A stretch of 64,000 nt of DNA from JBHJGM01 sp050331815 (GCA_050331815.1 JBHJGM010000014.1:80348-144347), one strand, 5' to 3'; numbered from the stretch's first letter, positions 24,641 to 33,726 are shown. A program made the numbers and translations. Notes: generated from the sequence alone by a model not told the origin.

Positions 24641-25705
24641 CTAGACCACTTCGGTCAGGCTTTCGGAGTGGCGCAGGTTTTCGCGCACGAGCGCCACCAG
24701 AGAGGCGAGCCCTTCACGTTGGGCGGGCGCTAAGGCGTCGCTTTCAAGGGCAGTATGGGCGGCCTCGAATTGTTCACGCACGATTTCGCGGACCACCTGG
24801 ATCGCTCCGCTGCGCTCGACCAGACGAGCTAGTTCGGCCATGGCGTCGGGCTGGGCCGGGTTTTGTAACAGCGCGTCAAGCCGGGCCTGCGGCTGCGGCT
24901 CCAGCCGGGCGCTGGCTTCCTTGAGGACCAGCGTCTTCACACCGCCTTTCAAATCGCAGGAGGGCCGCGTTTCGCCGTCGAGCCAGCGCTCGATTTCATG
25001 CAGATCGTTTTCAGCCTGAAAGGCCAGGCCGAGCGGCTCGGCGAGGCGGTGCATGACGTCGGCTATCGGCCCCGGCGCACCCGCCGCCATTGCACCCACC
25101 GTCAGTGGCGCCTCAAAACTGTAGCGGGTCGTTTTGAAAAGGTAGGTACTCTCAATTGCCTCGCGCGAAACATTTGAGAGAATCTTCGAGGCGTTGACGA
25201 TTTCCAGAGCTTCGCCCCAGCCGGTGTCCTGCGTCACCCGCGCAAAATACGTGGAGGCCACCGGGTTTCCCAATCTGGACAAGGCCTCCCAAGCCATGCC
25301 AAATAGAAGATCGCCAGCCAACAGAGCCAGTTTTTCGCTCTGGCTTGCGGAAATTTCGAGGGCTTCGCGCAGGCGCCGATGCAGGGACGGTTGTCCACGG
25401 CGGGTCGGCGAGCCGTCGATCAAATCATCGTGAATCAACGCGAAGCTGTGAAACAGTTCGAGACCGATGGCAGCTTGGGCAACGTTCAGGGGTACGCTTT
25501 TGCAATCGCGAAAAACTCTGAAAGCGCCTAGGCACAGGCGTGGGCGAAAGCGTTTCCCGGAGTTGGAAAGAAACTCGTAAATCGTCCGTGCGTAGGGAGC
25601 CAGCGCGGGCGAGTGATGGGCACGCTGATGGAGCTGTCCGAGTGCGTCGGCCCAGCATTGCTCCAAGGTGGCGGCGTCTGCGGCGTACGGGGTTTTCAGG
25701 CCCAT
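24641..25705 (-). CDS. Polyprenyl (isoprenoid) diphosphate synthase
   Basis: Trans-prenyltransferase chain-elongation enzyme making polyprenyl diphosphates from isopentenyl diphosphate. The 354-aa protein has the GKRFRPRL block (about 50-57) and the first Asp-rich motif in HDDLIDGSPTRRGQP (Asp93, Asp94, Asp97). The second motif is degenerate: FQAENDLHE at 229-237 in place of the usual FQxxDDxxD, giving N-D-x-x-E. Product length cannot be predicted by eye. The altered second motif could alter metal binding or indicate a specialised or weakly active enzyme. Confidence 0.88.
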   Translation of the reverse strand: MGLKTPYAADAATLEQCWADALGQLHQRAHHSPALAPYARTIYEFLSNSGKRFRPRLCLGAFRVFRDCKSVPLNVAQAAIGLELFHSFALIHDDLIDGSPTRRGQPSLHRRLREALEISASQSEKLALLAGDLLFGMAWEALSRLGNPVASTYFARVTQDTGWGEALEIVNASKILSNVSREAIESTYLFKTTRYSFEAPLTVGAMAAGAPGPIADVMHRLAEPLGLAFQAENDLHEIERWLDGETRPSCDLKGGVKTLVLKEASARLEPQPQARLDALLQNPAQPDAMAELARLVERSGAIQVVREIVREQFEAAHTALESDALAPAQREGLASLVALVRENLRHSESLTEVV

Positions 25706-25827
25706 GATTGAATCAGCGAGCGTCGTTTACAGGGTGCTTGCCCGTTCCTCCGACAGGACCAATATGAAAAGGCTCCAAGAGCGATGCAAGCCACCACAAC
25801 CCTTTGAGCCTGAAAGCCTAAGACAGC

Positions 25828-26397
25828 ATGCGCAAAAGCGACACACCCACCGGAGAAGCATGCAATCTGCCCAATCTTTACCTTGTGGGCTTCATGGGTA
25901 CGGGTAAGTCAGCGGTCGGTCGGCAGCTGGCGCAGCGCCTTTCGATGGAGTGGATCGACTCCGACCAGGCCATTGAAGCGCATCTGGGCCGAACGATTCC
26001 AGAGATCTTCGCCACGGAGGGGGAGGCGTTTTTTCGACAACAGGAACGTGCGTTTGTCGAAAGCGGGCATCCGGCCCATGGCTGTGTGGTTTCAACCGGT
26101 GGAGGTCTGGTAGTCGAGCCAGGCATGAGCGCGCTGCTTCAAACAAAAGGGGTCGTCATCGGTCTCTTCGCGCGGCCCGAGACCATTCTGGAGCGCGTCG
26201 GTAGCGGGACCAATCGACCCATGCTGGCCGGCGAGGGCGATCCGATCGAGCGCATCACCGAGCTCTTGAAAAAGCGTGAGCCGTTTTACCTGGCCGCGGG
26301 CGCCGGCGTGAGCACCGACTTGCGGCCGATGTGCGACATTGTCGACCACGTCGAGCGCCTCTACCGCCGCCTGGCCAAGGCCTTTCAATCCGGCTGA
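25828..26397 (+). CDS. aroK: Shikimate kinase
   Basis: Phosphorylates shikimate at the 3-OH with ATP in the aromatic amino-acid pathway. The 189-aa protein has the P-loop GFMGTGKSAVG, the substrate-binding DSDQAIE, an EAFFRQQERAF segment, and the STGGGLV shikimate loop followed by TNRPMLAG. The N terminus is about 14 residues longer than usual, so the true start may lie inside. It is divergent from the prenyl synthase gene and overlaps the thioesterase end by 13 bp. Confidence 0.93.
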   Translation: MRKSDTPTGEACNLPNLYLVGFMGTGKSAVGRQLAQRLSMEWIDSDQAIEAHLGRTIPEIFATEGEAFFRQQERAFVESGHPAHGCVVSTGGGLVVEPGMSALLQTKGVVIGLFARPETILERVGSGTNRPMLAGEGDPIERITELLKKREPFYLAAGAGVSTDLRPMCDIVDHVERLYRRLAKAFQSG

Positions 26398-26792
26398 AAG
26401 AGCGCGTCGAGTTTTTGTCGCCAGCTGTCCGGCGGCCGGATCGAGCGGCCTTCCTTGCCGATCCAGGCGTGCTGGGTAAAGCCCTCGGCCAGGAGCGCTT
26501 CGTCGCGCAGCACCTGATACTCCAGGCGGATGCGTACGCGGGGTTTTTCCGGCAGTCGCACCTGCACCGTCAGTAGGTCATCGAAATAGGCGGGCTGGCG
26601 GTAGCGCACATTCGCCTCCAACACCGGGAGGAAGGCTCCTTCGGCTTCAAGCTGGCGGTAGGAGAGTTCGAGCGCATCGAGCATGCGCACCCGCGCCATC
26701 TCAAACCACGCCAAGTAGTTTGCATGGTAGACAAAGCCCATCTGGTCGGTCTCGGCGTAGCGCACCTGCACGGTGATGGTGTGCTCGAACAT
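26385..26792 (-). CDS. YbgC/4-hydroxybenzoyl-CoA thioesterase family acyl-CoA thioesterase
   Basis: A 135-aa hotdog-fold thioesterase that hydrolyses short or medium acyl-CoAs. The signature is YAETDQMGFVYHANYLAWFE near the N terminus with the catalytic Asp in ETDQMG. Start ATG 26792 gives MFEHTITVQVRYAETD, a normal family length. The open frame extends to 27500, but that part overlaps two plus-strand genes and has no family resemblance. It converges with aroK. Confidence 0.9.
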   Translation of the reverse strand: MFEHTITVQVRYAETDQMGFVYHANYLAWFEMARVRMLDALELSYRQLEAEGAFLPVLEANVRYRQPAYFDDLLTVQVRLPEKPRVRIRLEYQVLRDEALLAEGFTQHAWIGKEGRSIRPPDSWRQKLDALFQPD

Positions 26793-26897
26793 GTCCACGG
26801 AGCATGAGCCACCGCCTTTGTGAACGAAAGCGGAAAAGCAGTCTGTGCTCACTGCTTGCGGACGCACCCACCCGGCGGCAACGTACCTCTTTATTAA

Positions 26898-27200
26898 GTG
26901 GCAAACGTACGAAACATAGGCGTCCTCGCTGGTGGCTGGCTGCTGACCTGGGCGGCAATCACGCTGGTCATCATCCTGACCGGTGGCCTCGTGGGTGCGG
27001 TGCTCGGCCTGGTCAGCTACCCAATCTTTGAACTGGCCGGAAAAGATTACGCGCCGCAATGGCTGGTGGCGCGTGGCTGGGGTCTGGGCTGGCGGTATGC
27101 CGGGGTCTGGGCCATGGGTGTTTCCATCGTCATCTGCTTCATTCTGGGCCATCGCCGCCGTCAGCGCTCGGGCGATTCCAGCATCCTTCCATCGGCCTAA
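26898..27200 (+). CDS. Small membrane protein of unknown function
   Basis: From GTG 26898 the product is 100 aa, with two clear membrane segments (GGWLLTWAAITLVIILTGGL with GAVLGLVSYPIFEL, and RYAGVWAMGVSIVICFILGH) and a basic C-terminal tail HRRRQRSG. No family is recognised. It ends 3 bp before the next gene on the same strand, so the two are probably one unit. Confidence 0.55.
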   Translation: MANVRNIGVLAGGWLLTWAAITLVIILTGGLVGAVLGLVSYPIFELAGKDYAPQWLVARGWGLGWRYAGVWAMGVSIVICFILGHRRRQRSGDSSILPSA

Positions 27201-27203
27201 GTT

Positions 27204-27839
27204 ATGCAGCTTTCCAACCGCGAGCTTTACGTCGTTTATTTTCTGGGCTTCGCGCTCGGGTGTGTGGTGGTAGCCATGCTCTTTGCGCGGCGCGGACAGT
27301 TTGCCCAGCCCGATGTAGATGTCTCCGAGGAACAGAAGGACATCGCCAAGCTGGTGCGTTTTCTGGACTTGAGAGCCGAGCCGCTGAGCCCCGAAGAGGT
27401 CGTCTATTTCGAAAAACTGCCCCCGGACGTTTCGGGCTTTCCGCGAATCCGGGCAGAGCTGATCAGCGAGCTGCATCAGGAAACGTTGCTGGTGGAGCAA
27501 TGGCTCAACGAAGACAATCGTGTACGTAAGACCCGTATCTGGCGCGGCGACCGGCTACAACTGCGCCTGAACGACACTGCGCAGGAAGACGCCGAGGCGC
27601 GCCAGCGACTCGAAGCGTATTTTGCCGAGGTGAACGCCGACCCGCTCGGCTTCCATACCGTACGGCTCAAAACCGGTGGGTGGGCTGCGTGGACGGAGGC
27701 GGAGCAGTGGCTCAGCGTGAACATGCCGTCGCTGCAGGCTGCGCTTAGAGTGCCCGTCGACGGCAAAACGACAATCGGCTATCAAATCCTGCGCGCGCCG
27801 CTTTTATTTGGGGTTGGGCTTGAGTCGGGAATCCCCTGA
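27204..27839 (+). CDS. Membrane-anchored hypothetical protein
   Basis: A 211-aa protein, 3 bp downstream of the previous gene. An N-terminal membrane helix (about 8-27, VVYFLGFALGCVVVAMLFAR) is followed by a soluble domain with a KTRIWRGDRLQLRLND segment and a mixed strand/helix C terminus. I do not recognise the family. The TM-then-domain form suggests an anchored periplasmic or cytosolic protein. Confidence 0.65.
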   Translation: MQLSNRELYVVYFLGFALGCVVVAMLFARRGQFAQPDVDVSEEQKDIAKLVRFLDLRAEPLSPEEVVYFEKLPPDVSGFPRIRAELISELHQETLLVEQWLNEDNRVRKTRIWRGDRLQLRLNDTAQEDAEARQRLEAYFAEVNADPLGFHTVRLKTGGWAAWTEAEQWLSVNMPSLQAALRVPVDGKTTIGYQILRAPLLFGVGLESGIP

Positions 27840-28343
27840 CGACGGCTCCTGGCACAAAAAAACCGCTCCCGGAGGGCTCGGGAGCGGCAACTTATCGAGG
27901 AGGAGGGATTGGGGAAATCCGCTGATGAGAGGCTAGGATTTTGGTCCGGTGGGTGTAAACCCAAAAATGCCTTATTCACCGACGCTGAGCCGAGTTCTTC
28001 ACCACCTAATCACCGATTACTGACACATTTTTCACAACTTCAAGTTGTTGACTTACAGACTTTTAAAGTTTCTTCGTTTCAAGTTGTTTACCGGTTGTTC
28101 ACATGGCATTGGTCGCCCTGACTGATTCCCCTAGAGCCAAATCAGGTTTTGCGCCGTCAACAAAATCAACGCATCAAGGTTTGGAACCGCCAACGACTTG
28201 GCGCGGCACCGAGCGGCAACGATCGGTAGGGTTTGAACCATGGAAAATTACGCCGATTAACCGCTTTGGAACCTGACATGCGAAGGCCTTTCCATATGCT
28301 GTTCACAAAGAGTTCCCAATTGCTCCGCCCTGGTTACCGTTCA
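27840..28343. other. Unusual 500-bp intergenic region with hairpin, DnaA-box-like sites and direct repeats
   Basis: No gene is supported between 27840 and the ATG at 28344 (an open frame to 28233 exists but has no support). The region is richer in A+T than its neighbours. It contains a perfect hairpin at 27863-27887 preceded by seven A. DnaA-box-like nonamers occur at 27972 (TTATTCACC), 28028 (TTTTTCACA) and 28095 (TTGTTCACA). TTCAAGTTGTT is repeated at 28039 and 28078, and an ACAACTT-C-AAGTTGT palindrome is centred near 28041. Confidence 0.6.
27856..27887 (-). terminator. Intrinsic terminator facing the minus strand
   Basis: A 9-bp perfect stem (CCGCTCCCG, 27863-27871, with CGGGAGCGG, 27879-27887) with a 7-base loop. 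Seven A follow on its left side, so on the minus strand the hairpin is followed by a T7 run. No minus-strand gene lies upstream of it, which suggests an unannotated transcript. A weaker use as a plus-strand terminator for the 27204 gene is possible but lacks a T tract. Confidence 0.65.
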
Positions 28344-30170
28344 ATGATTTTTGCTCGTACTTTATTTGCGTGCTTGCTGCTAAGCAGCGGCTTTGTGTTC
28401 CCATTGAAGGCCCAGCAGGCTGCCGCCACCGAGGCGTTGATGCCGTTGTCCGAGGTCAAGCGCGGGATGCGCGGGGAGTGGCGCACGGTCATCGCGGGTA
28501 CGGACGTGGAGACCTTTGAACTGGAGGTACTTGGGGTAGTTGAGAATTTCATTGGCCCGCGTCGTTCGGTCATCATCTGCCGGGCCATCACACCAAGCCA
28601 GATCGAGAGCGGCCCGGTTTCTGGCATGAGCGGCAGCCCCGTCTACATCGAAGGGCGACTCGTTGGGGCCTATGCTTACGGTTACACCTGGCCCAAGCAG
28701 CAAGCCATCATCGGGGTGACGCCCATCGAGCAGATGTTTGAGGTGCTCGACTATCCCGCCGACGAGGAAGCTTTCAACCGCGGCTCAGGTGCGCAGGGTG
28801 AACAGATCGCTTCGACCCATGCCGAAAGCTTCACCGAAGCATTGCCGGATACTGACTTGGCGGCGCAGTCCAGCGCCTCGGCCATCGCTCCGCGCCTGCA
28901 GCCGCTGCCGACGCCCCTGATGGCCTCGGGCGTTTCGCCGCAGGTTTTGTCTGCCTTTCAGGACGAGTTCGACCGGTTGGGCGTTCAGGTGATGGCCGCA
29001 CCGATGGGTGTTGCCGATGGTGGCGAAGGCTCCGGGCTGACCGTGGACGACATACAGCCGGGTTCGGCGGTCGCGGGGGTGCTCATGCAGGGTGATTTTA
29101 ATTTTGCGGCCACCGGGACCGTCACCTGGCGCGAGGGGGACAAGCTGTTGGCGTTTGGCCACCCGTTCATGCAGTCCGGTCCGGTTGCCATGCCGATGGC
29201 ACCGGCCGAGGTGGTGACGGTGGTGCAGTCGCTGCCCAGTTCGTTCAAGATGTCTCGGGTGGGCCCAATTTTGGGGAGCATCTATCAGGACCGGCTGACG
29301 GCCATCGCCGGGGAGTTGGGTAAGTACTCGCCAATGAGCGACGTCACCATCACCGTGCGTCCGGAAACCGGCGTGCCCACGACCTTTTCCGCGCAGATGT
29401 TTCACAGCGAGGATTTTTCCCCGCTACTGGCGGCCATCTCTCTTTTGCAATCTCTGGTCAGCACGATGGAGAGCGAGGAACGCCAGACCGTCTACCTGAA
29501 GACCAACCTCAAGCTGGATGGCTTTGACGCAGTCGCCTGGGAGTCTGTTGAGAGCGGGCCTGGCAGCGGCATGTCGACCGCCGTTGGCATCCTGCGCGAA
29601 CTCGGGCAACTGATGCGCAATCCCTTCACGGTTCCGACCATCGAAACGCTCGATATCGATGTAGAGCTGAAAAACGAGTGGAGCCTGACCCGCATTCGCG
29701 AATGGCAGGTGCTCAATGGCATCCACAAGCCAGGTGGCGAAATCCGTCTGGCGGTCACGCTGCAGAATTACCTGGGCCCTCTGGAGCGCAAGGAGATTCG
29801 TGTGCCGATTCCGAAAACCCTGCGCGCCGGCGATAAATTGACCGTGTTGATCGGAGACGCCAGCGCGGCGGATGCGATCGACCTCGGCGGCGCACGCTCG
29901 GATTTTGACAGCCTGTCGGACTGGGTGGCTCACCTGCGCGAGCGCCGTGCCCAAGACGCCATCTACATCAAACTGCTGCAGCAACAGCCCGGCCTGCGCG
30001 TTTCGGGGCAGACGCTGCCATCCCTGCCAGCGTCGGCACGCACGCTGATCAGCGATCCGCGCAGCCAGGAGCCCATGAGCCGCGCGACGCACGTCACGCT
30101 TTGGGAAGATCGCATCGAGTTGCCGGGATACTTCAGCGGCTCGCAGCGGCTTGACTTTGTACTCGACTAA
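28344..30170 (+). CDS. Secreted SpoIVB-like S55-family serine peptidase domain protein
   Basis: A 608-aa protein with a signal peptide from ATG 28344 (MIFARTLFACLLLSSGFVF, then AQQ). The N-terminal domain matches the S55 (SpoIVB) family: LSEVKRGMRGEW, then SGPVSGMSGSPVYIEGRLVG with the candidate nucleophile Ser96, then GVTPIEQM. A DKLLAFGHPFMQSGPV segment also fits that family. S55 proteins are best known as sporulation signalling proteases, but versions occur widely in non-sporulating bacteria. The frame is open to 28233; the chosen start sets the signal peptide at the N terminus. The beta-propeller gene begins 28 bp later. Confidence 0.85.
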   Translation: MIFARTLFACLLLSSGFVFPLKAQQAAATEALMPLSEVKRGMRGEWRTVIAGTDVETFELEVLGVVENFIGPRRSVIICRAITPSQIESGPVSGMSGSPVYIEGRLVGAYAYGYTWPKQQAIIGVTPIEQMFEVLDYPADEEAFNRGSGAQGEQIASTHAESFTEALPDTDLAAQSSASAIAPRLQPLPTPLMASGVSPQVLSAFQDEFDRLGVQVMAAPMGVADGGEGSGLTVDDIQPGSAVAGVLMQGDFNFAATGTVTWREGDKLLAFGHPFMQSGPVAMPMAPAEVVTVVQSLPSSFKMSRVGPILGSIYQDRLTAIAGELGKYSPMSDVTITVRPETGVPTTFSAQMFHSEDFSPLLAAISLLQSLVSTMESEERQTVYLKTNLKLDGFDAVAWESVESGPGSGMSTAVGILRELGQLMRNPFTVPTIETLDIDVELKNEWSLTRIREWQVLNGIHKPGGEIRLAVTLQNYLGPLERKEIRVPIPKTLRAGDKLTVLIGDASAADAIDLGGARSDFDSLSDWVAHLRERRAQDAIYIKLLQQQPGLRVSGQTLPSLPASARTLISDPRSQEPMSRATHVTLWEDRIELPGYFSGSQRLDFVLD

Positions 30171-30198
30171 CCCCTGTATCCATCGTCTGGATACCATC

Positions 30199-32361
30199 AT
30201 GAGGACTATGCGGATCCCTGTTTGCCTGGCCGGTGCCTGCGCGCTGGCACCAATACTTTTGCACCCGCTGCATGCGGTGCGCACTCAACACGTCGAACAC
30301 AGCGGCTTTGCCGATTTTTTGAAGGCCGAGACGGAAAACCTGTCGCTCTCGGGCCTGGGTACGGTGTCCCTGGCGCCCGCCATCGAGGAAATTGCCATTC
30401 TCGACGAGACGGTGGTTTGGGGCGTGTTGCCACATCCGCAAGGCGGTTTGATTGTCGGCACCGGCAACGGCGGCAAGGTCCTCCACGTGCGCGACGATGG
30501 CGAGGTGGAGACTTTGTTCGACAGCGAAGAAGTGCTGGCCCGCGCGCTCGAGATGGATGCAGAAGGACGCCTTTACGTGGGTACCAGTCCGGACGGGCGC
30601 ATTTACCGTATTGAGTCCGGGCGCAACCCGGAGATCTTTTTCGACCCCGCCGAGACCTACATCTGGAAGATGCGCTTCGACGCGGCGGGCAATCTGTTTG
30701 TGGCGACCGGCCAAAGCGGCAAGCTCTATCGACTGCCGGCAGGCTTCGCCCCGGGCGACGAGCCCGAGTTATGGTTCGAGAGCGACCGGGCCCACATCAC
30801 CCAGCTGGAGTTCGACGCGCAGGGGAAGCTGCTGCTGGCGGTCAGCCCACGCTCGGTTCTGTACCGTGTTCAGGGGCAGGATGCGGTTGAAGTGCTCGCG
30901 CAAACCGACGCCGAGGAGATCTCCGGGATGGTGGCGCAGCCCGACGGCACGATTTTGTTTTCGACCTTTTTGGACAAGCCCGGCGGCGATGACGCGAAAA
31001 AGACCCCGCTGGACCTGCCCGAGTTGATGGAGCGCTACCGCAAGCAGGCGGCCAATGGCAACGGCAAGGACAACCCATTCGGCTTTGTCTTTCGGCGGTT
31101 GCCCGAAGGCTTCATCGAGCCGGTCTGGTCGGCGGGCGGCTCGCGAATTTTCAGCCTCTTTCAGTCAACGTCCGAGTCTTCGCTGATCGTCGGCACTGAG
31201 GTGGACGGCATTTTGTACAAGGTGAAGGATGACCAGATTTGGCATCGCCTGCAGCGTCTGCCCTCCAGTGGGCAGGCCTCCTACATCGTGCCGGTACCGG
31301 ATTCCGACGACCTCTACGTGCTCTCCAGCAACCCGGCCGGCGTCTATCGACTGGTGACCGAAACCAGCCAGGACGGCCTGCTGACCAGCGATGTTGTCGA
31401 CGCGGGGCAAACCGCGCGCTGGGGCCGCCTGCGTCCGCAGGGCCTGGGTGGCGAAAGCTTTGGCGGGATTCAGTGGGAAGTGCGCTCCGGACCCGTCGGC
31501 GAACCCGACCAAGCCTGGAGCGATTGGCAGACCCTCGACGACGGCCTGTCGATGAGCAGCCAATTTAACCGCTTCGTGCAGTATCGCGCGACGTTCAAAA
31601 GTCCCGGCGACGCGCTGCGGGCAGTGCGGCTTTATTATCAGGTCAACAACGCGGCCCCAGTGGTCTCCGGTATCAATGTGGTGCCGGTCGGCATCCAACT
31701 GGTCAACGTGCCGCAAAACAACCGCCCGACGGTCAATTTGAACCAGCTGCTGTCCGGTGAGGAGTTGCCCAACAATCAGCGCGAACAGAAGAACCAGCGG
31801 CAGGTGCGTTTTCTAGGCTCGGAAGGCTTTTTGACTGCGGGCTGGAAAGCCGACGATCCCAATGGCGACTCGATGCGCTACACGGTCATGCTCAAGAGCG
31901 ACGCTGAGCAGGATTGGACTACGCTGGCCAGCGAGATCGACGTGCCCGCCTATTCCATGAACACCAAGGGCATGGACGATGGCTATTACGTGGTGAAGGT
32001 GCTTGCCACCGATGCGCCCTCCAACCCCTCGGGGCAGGCCCGCAGCGGGTACTCAGTCAGCAAGCCGTTTCTGGTAGACAACTCGCCGCCCGCCATCAGC
32101 CAGCAGCCCAACGCTCAAGCCACGCCGGCAGTCATCTTCGATGTTCAGGACGGCTTCAGTGTAGTAACGGAAGCAACGCTGACCATAAACGGCGGCGAAG
32201 CCATCAACTTGCTTCCCAGCGACGGACTCTTCGACAGCGAGACGGAGACCTTTGAGGTCGAGGCCGACGGCTGGAATTCCGGCAACCACAGCCTGGTTCT
32301 GGAAGTCGTCGATGAAGCCGGCAACCGCGCCGTTCACCGCAGCCTCTACCAAAAGCCGTAG
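30199..32361 (+). CDS. Secreted beta-propeller protein (WD40/NHL-like)
   Basis: A 720-aa protein with a signal peptide (MRTMRIPVCLAGACALAPIL). From about residue 60 there are repeated blades such as GLIVGTGNGGKVLHV, GRLYVGTSPDGRIYRI and GNLFVATGQSGKLYRL, each about 45-60 residues apart, as in six- or seven-bladed propellers. The last ~300 residues are strand-rich and Ig-like (for example SWNSGNHSLVL-type ends). ATG 30199 is chosen for the signal peptide. No enzymatic motif is seen; a binding or scaffold role at the cell surface, with the adjacent S55 protein, is an inference. Confidence 0.8.
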   Translation: MRTMRIPVCLAGACALAPILLHPLHAVRTQHVEHSGFADFLKAETENLSLSGLGTVSLAPAIEEIAILDETVVWGVLPHPQGGLIVGTGNGGKVLHVRDDGEVETLFDSEEVLARALEMDAEGRLYVGTSPDGRIYRIESGRNPEIFFDPAETYIWKMRFDAAGNLFVATGQSGKLYRLPAGFAPGDEPELWFESDRAHITQLEFDAQGKLLLAVSPRSVLYRVQGQDAVEVLAQTDAEEISGMVAQPDGTILFSTFLDKPGGDDAKKTPLDLPELMERYRKQAANGNGKDNPFGFVFRRLPEGFIEPVWSAGGSRIFSLFQSTSESSLIVGTEVDGILYKVKDDQIWHRLQRLPSSGQASYIVPVPDSDDLYVLSSNPAGVYRLVTETSQDGLLTSDVVDAGQTARWGRLRPQGLGGESFGGIQWEVRSGPVGEPDQAWSDWQTLDDGLSMSSQFNRFVQYRATFKSPGDALRAVRLYYQVNNAAPVVSGINVVPVGIQLVNVPQNNRPTVNLNQLLSGEELPNNQREQKNQRQVRFLGSEGFLTAGWKADDPNGDSMRYTVMLKSDAEQDWTTLASEIDVPAYSMNTKGMDDGYYVVKVLATDAPSNPSGQARSGYSVSKPFLVDNSPPAISQQPNAQATPAVIFDVQDGFSVVTEATLTINGGEAINLLPSDGLFDSETETFEVEADGWNSGNHSLVLEVVDEAGNRAVHRSLYQKP

Positions 32362-32387
32362 CTGTTTGCATCCGAAAAATAACTACG

Positions 32388-32408
32388 CGCCGGTCGAAAA
32401 TTCCGGCG
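32388..32408. terminator. Possible bidirectional terminator between convergent genes
   Basis: A 6-bp stem CGCCGG (32388-32393) and CCGGCG (32403-32408) with a 9-base loop TCGAAAATT lies between the convergent propeller and cfa genes. Position supports it; the stem is short and there is no long T tract. Confidence 0.35.
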
Positions 32409-32418
32409 GGCTAATTCT

Positions 32419-33726
32419 TCAGCGGTAAAGGTCATCGCGCGTCAGCGGGACGGGGCTAGGCCCCTTCTGGCGCTTGGAGCCCAGCACCTGGCAGATGCCG
32501 AGTGAGCCCTGCGTGAAGCCGATTGAAACACCCGCCAAGTAGAGCGCCCAGAGCCGGAACTTCTCCGGGCTGACGTGCCGGAGTGCCTCCGCTTTTCGTT
32601 CCATCAGCGCCCGATACCAGCGCTGGGTGGTCAGCGCGTAGTGCTCGCGCCAGGACTCGACGTCGTGCACCTCAAAGCCGCAGACCTCCATCATGTCGAC
32701 AGTGTGACCCACGTGGTCGAGTTCGCCGCCAGGGAAGATGTACTTGAGGATGAGCTTTTTCTCGGGGCGGACTTTGCCCCGGCGGCGCTTGTGGCCTTTG
32801 GCGCGCCGGCAGATCCCGTGATTGAGCAGGAGCCCGCGCTCGGAGAGCAAGCTGTTGATGTGGCGAAAGTATGTCTCCATGTGGGCCAACCCGATGTGCT
32901 CAAACATGCCGATGCTGGCGATTTTGTCCCAGGAGCCCTCGAGGGTGGTGTAGTCGCGCAGCTCGAGGTGAACGCGGTCCATCAGGCCGAGGCGCTTCAC
33001 CTTTTCCTTGGCAAAGGCCAGCTGCGCCTCGGAAAGGGTGACCCCATGTGCCTGCACGCCATGGTGCCGCGCGGCGTGGCAGACAAGCGCCCCCCAGCCG
33101 CAGCCGATGTCCAAAAAGCGCTCGCCAGGCTGCAGGCGCAGCTTGCGGCAAATCATCTCCAGCTTGTCGTGCTGGGCCTGATCGATGGAGTTGGTGGCGT
33201 CGCGAAAATACCCGCAGGAGTAGACCATCTCCTCACCCAGAAAGAGCCCGTAAAACTCGTTGCTCAGGTCGTAGTGAAACTGGATGAAGTCTTTGTTGTC
33301 GGCGGTTTCGCGGGCTTGACCCGTGGCATCGCCCTCGAAGCCGGGGCTGCGCGCGAGCTGGCCGGTTTTGGCCGTCAGAAAAGGCAGCAGCTGCCGCAAC
33401 AGGTAGGTCTTGCGGACTTTTTTGAGCGCCTTGGAGGTCCGGCGCTCACGAGCGGTCAGGATGAAGTCGATGAGGTCGCCCTCAATGTCGAGCGCGCCGC
33501 GGGCAAAGTGCAGGAGGGCGGTCTCAGCGGAGGGCTTGCGCAGGAGCGTGCCGATGACTCCGGGGTCGTTGATAACAACGACATGTTGCTGGCTGGCATT
33601 GGGCCCCATCGGGAGGATTGAGCCGTCCCACAGCCGCACGCTGAAATGCCCGTCCAGATGCGCGCCAAGGTGCTCACACAAGCGCACTGCCGCCGCACGC
33701 TGCTTCGCCTCCGAAAAGTAGGGCAT
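32419..33726 (-). CDS. cfa: Cyclopropane-fatty-acyl-phospholipid synthase
   Basis: Transfers a methylene from S-adenosylmethionine to cis double bonds of phospholipid acyl chains. The 435-aa protein has an N-terminal lipid-binding domain and a C-terminal SAM methyltransferase domain: YSCGYF, FLDIGCGWGALVCHAARHHG (SAM site), ASIGMFEHIGL and KYIFPGGELDHV. The order and length match Cfa rather than mycolic-acid cyclopropane synthases. No operon partner is apparent. Confidence 0.93.
   Translation of the reverse strand: MPYFSEAKQRAAAVRLCEHLGAHLDGHFSVRLWDGSILPMGPNASQQHVVVINDPGVIGTLLRKPSAETALLHFARGALDIEGDLIDFILTARERRTSKALKKVRKTYLLRQLLPFLTAKTGQLARSPGFEGDATGQARETADNKDFIQFHYDLSNEFYGLFLGEEMVYSCGYFRDATNSIDQAQHDKLEMICRKLRLQPGERFLDIGCGWGALVCHAARHHGVQAHGVTLSEAQLAFAKEKVKRLGLMDRVHLELRDYTTLEGSWDKIASIGMFEHIGLAHMETYFRHINSLLSERGLLLNHGICRRAKGHKRRRGKVRPEKKLILKYIFPGGELDHVGHTVDMMEVCGFEVHDVESWREHYALTTQRWYRALMERKAEALRHVSPEKFRLWALYLAGVSIGFTQGSLGICQVLGSKRQKGPSPVPLTRDDLYR

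Noticed and set aside
26793..27500. Long minus-strand extension of the YbgC-like thioesterase frame
   Set aside because: It overlaps two plus-strand genes, has no family resemblance and the ATG at 26792 gives a normal thioesterase length.
27920..27945. CTGATGAG motif, as in a hammerhead ribozyme core
   Set aside because: No GAAA follows within a stem II and no matching stems I and III are present, so the ribozyme core is incomplete.
27972..28103. Chromosomal origin oriC
   Set aside because: DnaA-box-like sites are imperfect, and no dnaA, dnaN, gidA or parAB lies nearby; only a weak possibility remains.
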